Shown: piece by piece, positions 61,459 through 64,000 of the stretch
Numbering within the stretch: position 1 is the stretch's first letter
Layout: each line of letters starts with the position of its first letter
DNA from: Methylophilus sp. 5
GTDB taxonomy: Bacteria > Pseudomonadota > Gammaproteobacteria > Burkholderiales > Methylophilaceae
NCBI RefSeq assembly: GCF_000515275.1
Contig: NZ_KI911560.1
Location: forward strand, 2,232,001-2,296,000
Direction: 5' to 3'
Length of the DNA stretch: 64,000 nt
Notes under the pieces: generated by a model
What the model was told of the DNA's origin: nothing
What the model saw: only the letters and a program-made list of their open reading frames with translations
The model's database searches: none
Position numbers and translations under genes: made by a program

Positions 61459-62563
61459 ATGGAAGCCGAACAACTAAATGCCATCGCCAATGCGTTGAGC
61501 GATTTGACCCAACGTCACCTTGCCCTTCGGGGGTATCTTTGACTACGAAAACAAAGAGCAACGCTTAGCCGAGGTTAACGGCCTGCTGGAAGACCCCAAG
61601 GTGTGGGATGACGCCGAAAAAGCGCAAAAACTGGGCAAAGAAAAGCGCATGCTGGAAACCGTGGTCATGACCCTGGATTCTGTCTCGCAAGCGCTCACCG
61701 ACAGTCAGGAACTGTTTGAGATGGCGCGCGAAGAGCGCGATGACGATACCTTGCTGAGTGTAAGTGATGACGTTAAAAAAGTAGAAAAAACCATTGCCGA
61801 GATGGAATTTAAACGCATGTTCTCGCAGCCGATGGACGCTAATAACTGTTTTATTGAGTTTCAGTCTGGCAGTGGCGGCACCGAGGCGCAAGACTGGGCA
61901 GGCATGCTGCTGCGCATGTATTTGCGCTACGTTGAGCGCAAAGGTTTCACGGTAGAAGTGCTGGAAGAATCTGAGGGCGATATTGCCGGGATTAAAGGCG
62001 CGTCGATTAAAGTCAGTGGCGATTATGCGTTTGGTACGTTGCGCACCGAAAGTGGTGTACATCGCTTGGTGCGTAAATCCCCGTTCGACGCCAACTCCAA
62101 ACGCCACACCAGTTTTGCCAGCGTGCAGATTTTTCCTGAGGTGGATGATTCGATTGAGATTGATATTAATCCAGCCGATTTGCGTATTGATACCTATCGC
62201 GCCAGTGGTGCGGGTGGTCAGCATATTAACAAGACTGACTCCGCCGTGCGGATTACCCACTTGCCGACCAATGTGGTGGTGCAATGCCAGAACGACCGTT
62301 CGCAACATCGAAACCGCGAGGAGGCGATGAATATGCTGAAAGGCGCGTTGTATAACCTGGAACTCAATAAACGTAACGAAGAAAAGCAGGCGCTGGAAGA
62401 TGCCAAAACGGATATTGGCTGGGGTCACCAGATCCGCAGCTATGTGCTAGACCAAGGTCGGATTAAAGATTTGCGTACCAACGTTGAAATAGGCAATACG
62501 CAGGGCGTGCTGGATGGTGATTTAGACCCGTTTATTATGGAAAGCCTGAAGCAGGGCATGTAA
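61459..62563 (+). CDS. prfB: Peptide chain release factor 2, programmed +1 frameshift
   Basis: RF2 of 367 residues that terminates at UGA and UAA. The gene is split: 61459-61539 is read first (27 codons from [16 protein letters not shown]...), then an in-frame TGA (61540-61542) follows CTT. A +1 slip on CTT-T continues at GAC (61541) to the stop at 62561-62563. The Shine-Dalgarno-like GGGGG (61529-61533) before the slip site is the classic stimulator, so low RF2 increases its own synthesis. The catalytic motif [15 protein letters not shown] is present and [12 protein letters not shown] precedes it. No lysS follows. Confidence 0.96.
61529..61543 (+). promoter_or_regulatory. RF2 autoregulatory frameshift site
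   Basis: GGGGG-TAT-CTT-TGA-C: internal ribosome-binding-like stimulator, slippery CTT, weak stop TGA-C. Identical in plan to the E. coli prfB site. Confidence 0.95.
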
Positions 62564-62576
62564 TAAATATAGGCAT

Positions 62577-62606
62577 AAAAAAGGCAGCGATTTCGCTGCC
62601 TTTTTT
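62577..62606. terminator. Bidirectional terminator between prfB and the ychJ-like gene
   Basis: Stem AAAAAAGGCAGCG / CGCTGCCTTTTTT around ATTT. Confidence 0.94.
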
Positions 62607-62607
62607 A

Positions 62608-63000
62608 TTACCTGACCATCTCATCCGGCTGACCGTCAACATATAACCACCGCCCGCTCTCACGGCTAAAAAGGCTATGCTCTGTGAGCTGCTCTTTCTT
62701 TTGTTGACCACTCTGAAAGGTCGCCACGAACGTGACAAAAGCGGTGTCAGCATCCGTTTTCTTATGTGACAACACCTGCAATTTTAACCATTTAATGCCA
62801 CTGAGGCTTGCCAGTGTCAGGTCGGCCGGGCGCGTGTCTGCATGCCAGCTTTGCATAATATAGTCGGGTAACTTAAGCGCATACGCACTATAACGCGCAC
62901 GCATCAGGTGCTCGGCATCTGGTGCAGCCAGTCCGTTATGTAATGGCTGGCAACAGTCTGCGTAAGCGTTGCCGCTATAGCATGGGCAGGGGTTTTTCAT
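62608..63000 (-). CDS. ychJ: YchJ/UPF0225 family protein with SEC-C motif
   Basis: Protein of 130 residues beginning with the zinc-binding SEC-C motif (NPCPCYSGNAYADCC, residues 3-17), then an NTF2-like domain with HLMRARYSAYALKLPDY and GIKWLKLQVL. The function of YchJ is unknown; SEC-C is also used by SecA to bind ribosomes and SecB. ATG at 63000 is preferred over an in-frame start at 63018, because the protein then begins MKNPCPC as in the family. Confidence 0.85.
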   Translation of the reverse strand: MKNPCPCYSGNAYADCCQPLHNGLAAPDAEHLMRARYSAYALKLPDYIMQSWHADTRPADLTLASLSGIKWLKLQVLSHKKTDADTAFVTFVATFQSGQQKKEQLTEHSLFSRESGRWLYVDGQPDEMVR

Positions 63001-63038
63001 GGTGACACCAGATTGCAAAAACGCAATTATACGCGTTG

Positions 63039-63503
63039 CTAAAACAATTCTGCCTGCGCGGCAGGTGGCGCAGCCAGCAATTTATCTATATCAATCTCAA
63101 AGATTCCCAGTTTGCCAGCGCAGGGCATCAAGGCTAATGGCGTGGCCTGTTCAAATAAAAAACCGTAATACTCCTGATGCACGCCACCAAAATGCGCGCG
63201 TTGCTCACGGCTGATGCCAGCAGGTAACTCGCCAGGCTTGCTGCATAACACCAGTCTGGCAATCCCCACCACGCCGCCATACTCCAGTTTGTCTTGGTCG
63301 GGGATAGGAATGTCGGTATGGCGTTTGATGTGCTGGTAATATTCTTCATACAGGCCTTTGCTGGCATGAATGAGCATGGGGCCGCGATATTGCGTGCCCC
63401 AGCTACGGTCATCTACCAGCAAGTAGCCGTTCGCAATCAACCAGGCGAAAGGTTGCTTGAGTGAGAGCGCTTTGATGACGCCAGAAAGCGCGAACGTTGA
63501 CAT
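63039..63503 (-). CDS. ASCH-domain protein
   Basis: Protein of 154 residues with an ASCH (PUA-like) beta-barrel. Marks are ALSLKQPFAWLIANG (about 12-26), DDRSWGTQYRGPMLIHASKG (31-50) and GGVVGIARLVLC (76-87). Such domains bind RNA or modified nucleosides; E. coli YqfB of this class is an amidohydrolase. It lies 23 nt behind prfC and 38 nt ahead of ychJ on one strand, suggesting a small translation-related operon. The specific activity is not evident. Confidence 0.8.
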   Translation of the reverse strand: MSTFALSGVIKALSLKQPFAWLIANGYLLVDDRSWGTQYRGPMLIHASKGLYEEYYQHIKRHTDIPIPDQDKLEYGGVVGIARLVLCSKPGELPAGISREQRAHFGGVHQEYYGFLFEQATPLALMPCAGKLGIFEIDIDKLLAAPPAAQAELF

Positions 63504-63526
63504 GGGGTGGGCGACTGGGTAATGGC

Positions 63527-64000
63527 TTAAGCGATTTCTCGCGTTTGTTTAAACTCAATATCCGGGTAACGCTCTTGTGCCATTTGCAGGTTAACGCGGT
63601 TAGGCGCCAGGTAGACGTAATCATCGGCGCTATCCAGGCCAACGTTAAAGCCGTATTTGTCGGCAATGGCTTTTAAGTCGGCGTCACTGCCCTTGAGCCA
63701 GCGTGTGGTGTAGCAGTCGTAGGGTTCAAATACCATATCGACGCCATATTCGTGCTCTAAGCGGTGCGCCACAACCTCAAACTGCAGCATACCGACGGCG
63801 CCCAAAATCAAGTCGTTAGATAGCAAGGGGCGGAATAATTGTGCCGCGCCTTCTTCGGATAACTGTTTGAGGCCGATTTGTAATTGCTTCATTTTCATCG
63901 GGTTTTTAATGCGCGCACGACGAAAAAACTCGGGTGCAAATGATGGGATGCCGATGAATTTGAGCGCTTCGCTCTCGGTAAAGGTATCGCCTAATTTAAT
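63527..64000 (-). CDS. prfC: Peptide chain release factor 3, C-terminal part (gene runs off the right edge)
   Basis: The frame is open to the window edge and encodes the last 157 residues of RF3, the GTPase that recycles RF1/RF2. Clear RF3 sequence: [14 protein letters not shown] and [18 protein letters not shown], then [21 protein letters not shown] and [20 protein letters not shown]. The GTPase domain must be to the right. The stop is at 63527-63529. prfC and prfB are thus within 1 kb of each other on opposite strands. Confidence 0.93.
   Translation of the reverse strand: MKLGDTFTESEALKFIGIPSFAPEFFRRARIKNPMKMKQLQIGLKQLSEEGAAQLFRPLLSNDLILGAVGMLQFEVVAHRLEHEYGVDMVFEPYDCYTTRWLKGSDADLKAIADKYGFNVGLDSADDYVYLAPNRVNLQMAQERYPDIEFKQTREIA

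Noticed and set aside
61565..62428. A 287-codon open frame on the minus strand opposite prfB.
   Set aside because: It is a shadow of the strongly coding prfB gene; it has no ribosome site and no protein-family features.

Overview
The window comes from a betaproteobacterium, most probably a methylotroph of the family Methylophilaceae. Three things point there: an mxaRSACKL cluster (methanol dehydrogenase maturation), the betaproteobacterial order tpiA-secG-tRNA-Leu-nuoA..N-DUF2818, and proteins ending in a PEP-CTERM sorting signal of the VPEAET type. Most genes look moderately GC-balanced (about 50-55% by eye). The TonB receptor/PEP-CTERM block, and above all the block at about 56.4-61.2 kb, are visibly richer in A+T.

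Layout. 1-6.4 kb: the end of a peptide ABC transporter operon (dppB-like partial, dppC-like), a queuosine-precursor transporter, a methyltransferase, nagZ, an LpxO-like hydroxylase and a YccA-like Bax-inhibitor protein. 6.5-12.1 kb: a surface block with three PEP-CTERM proteins and a TonB-dependent receptor. 12.1-17.2 kb: tadA, a PsiE-like protein and a LysR regulator, divergent from a pirin / flavodoxin / YceI / old-yellow-enzyme run that looks like a redox-stress module. 17.3-33.9 kb: tpiA, secG, tRNA-Leu(GAG), then the complete 14-gene complex I operon nuoABCDEFGHIJKLMN followed by a DUF2818 gene. Three large hairpin elements lie in the gaps of this stretch. 34-40.2 kb: small regulatory units (PAP2 phosphatase, LysR, two DUF2798 proteins, csp-infA, an SDR/TetR pair with mirrored operators, a second TetR, an unknown membrane protein). 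40.4-45.7 kb: mxaRSACKL, tightly overlapping, without the structural genes mxaFI. 45.7-50.6 kb: metallophosphoesterase, zinc-dependent phospholipase C, GT4 glycosyltransferase, a small ABM-like protein behind a structured leader, and an MgtC-like protein. 50.6-56.3 kb (minus strand): a phosphate island with a PhoU-like DUF47 protein, Pit, and PstSCAB, with Pho-box-like repeats upstream of both transcription units.

56.6-61.2 kb: a likely horizontally acquired defence cassette. It holds a GajA-type OLD/Toprim nuclease and an overlapping GajB-type UvrD-like helicase, which together make a Gabija system, followed 36 nt later by a DUF4238 gene. That third gene is the best candidate here for an undescribed system component. 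The cassette sits between the phosphate island and prfB. 61.4-64 kb: prfB with its programmed +1 frameshift, ychJ-like, an ASCH-domain gene, and the C-terminal part of prfC (runs off the right edge).

All functional names come from recognising protein motifs and gene order by eye. No database search was run, and RNA structures and operators are visual predictions.
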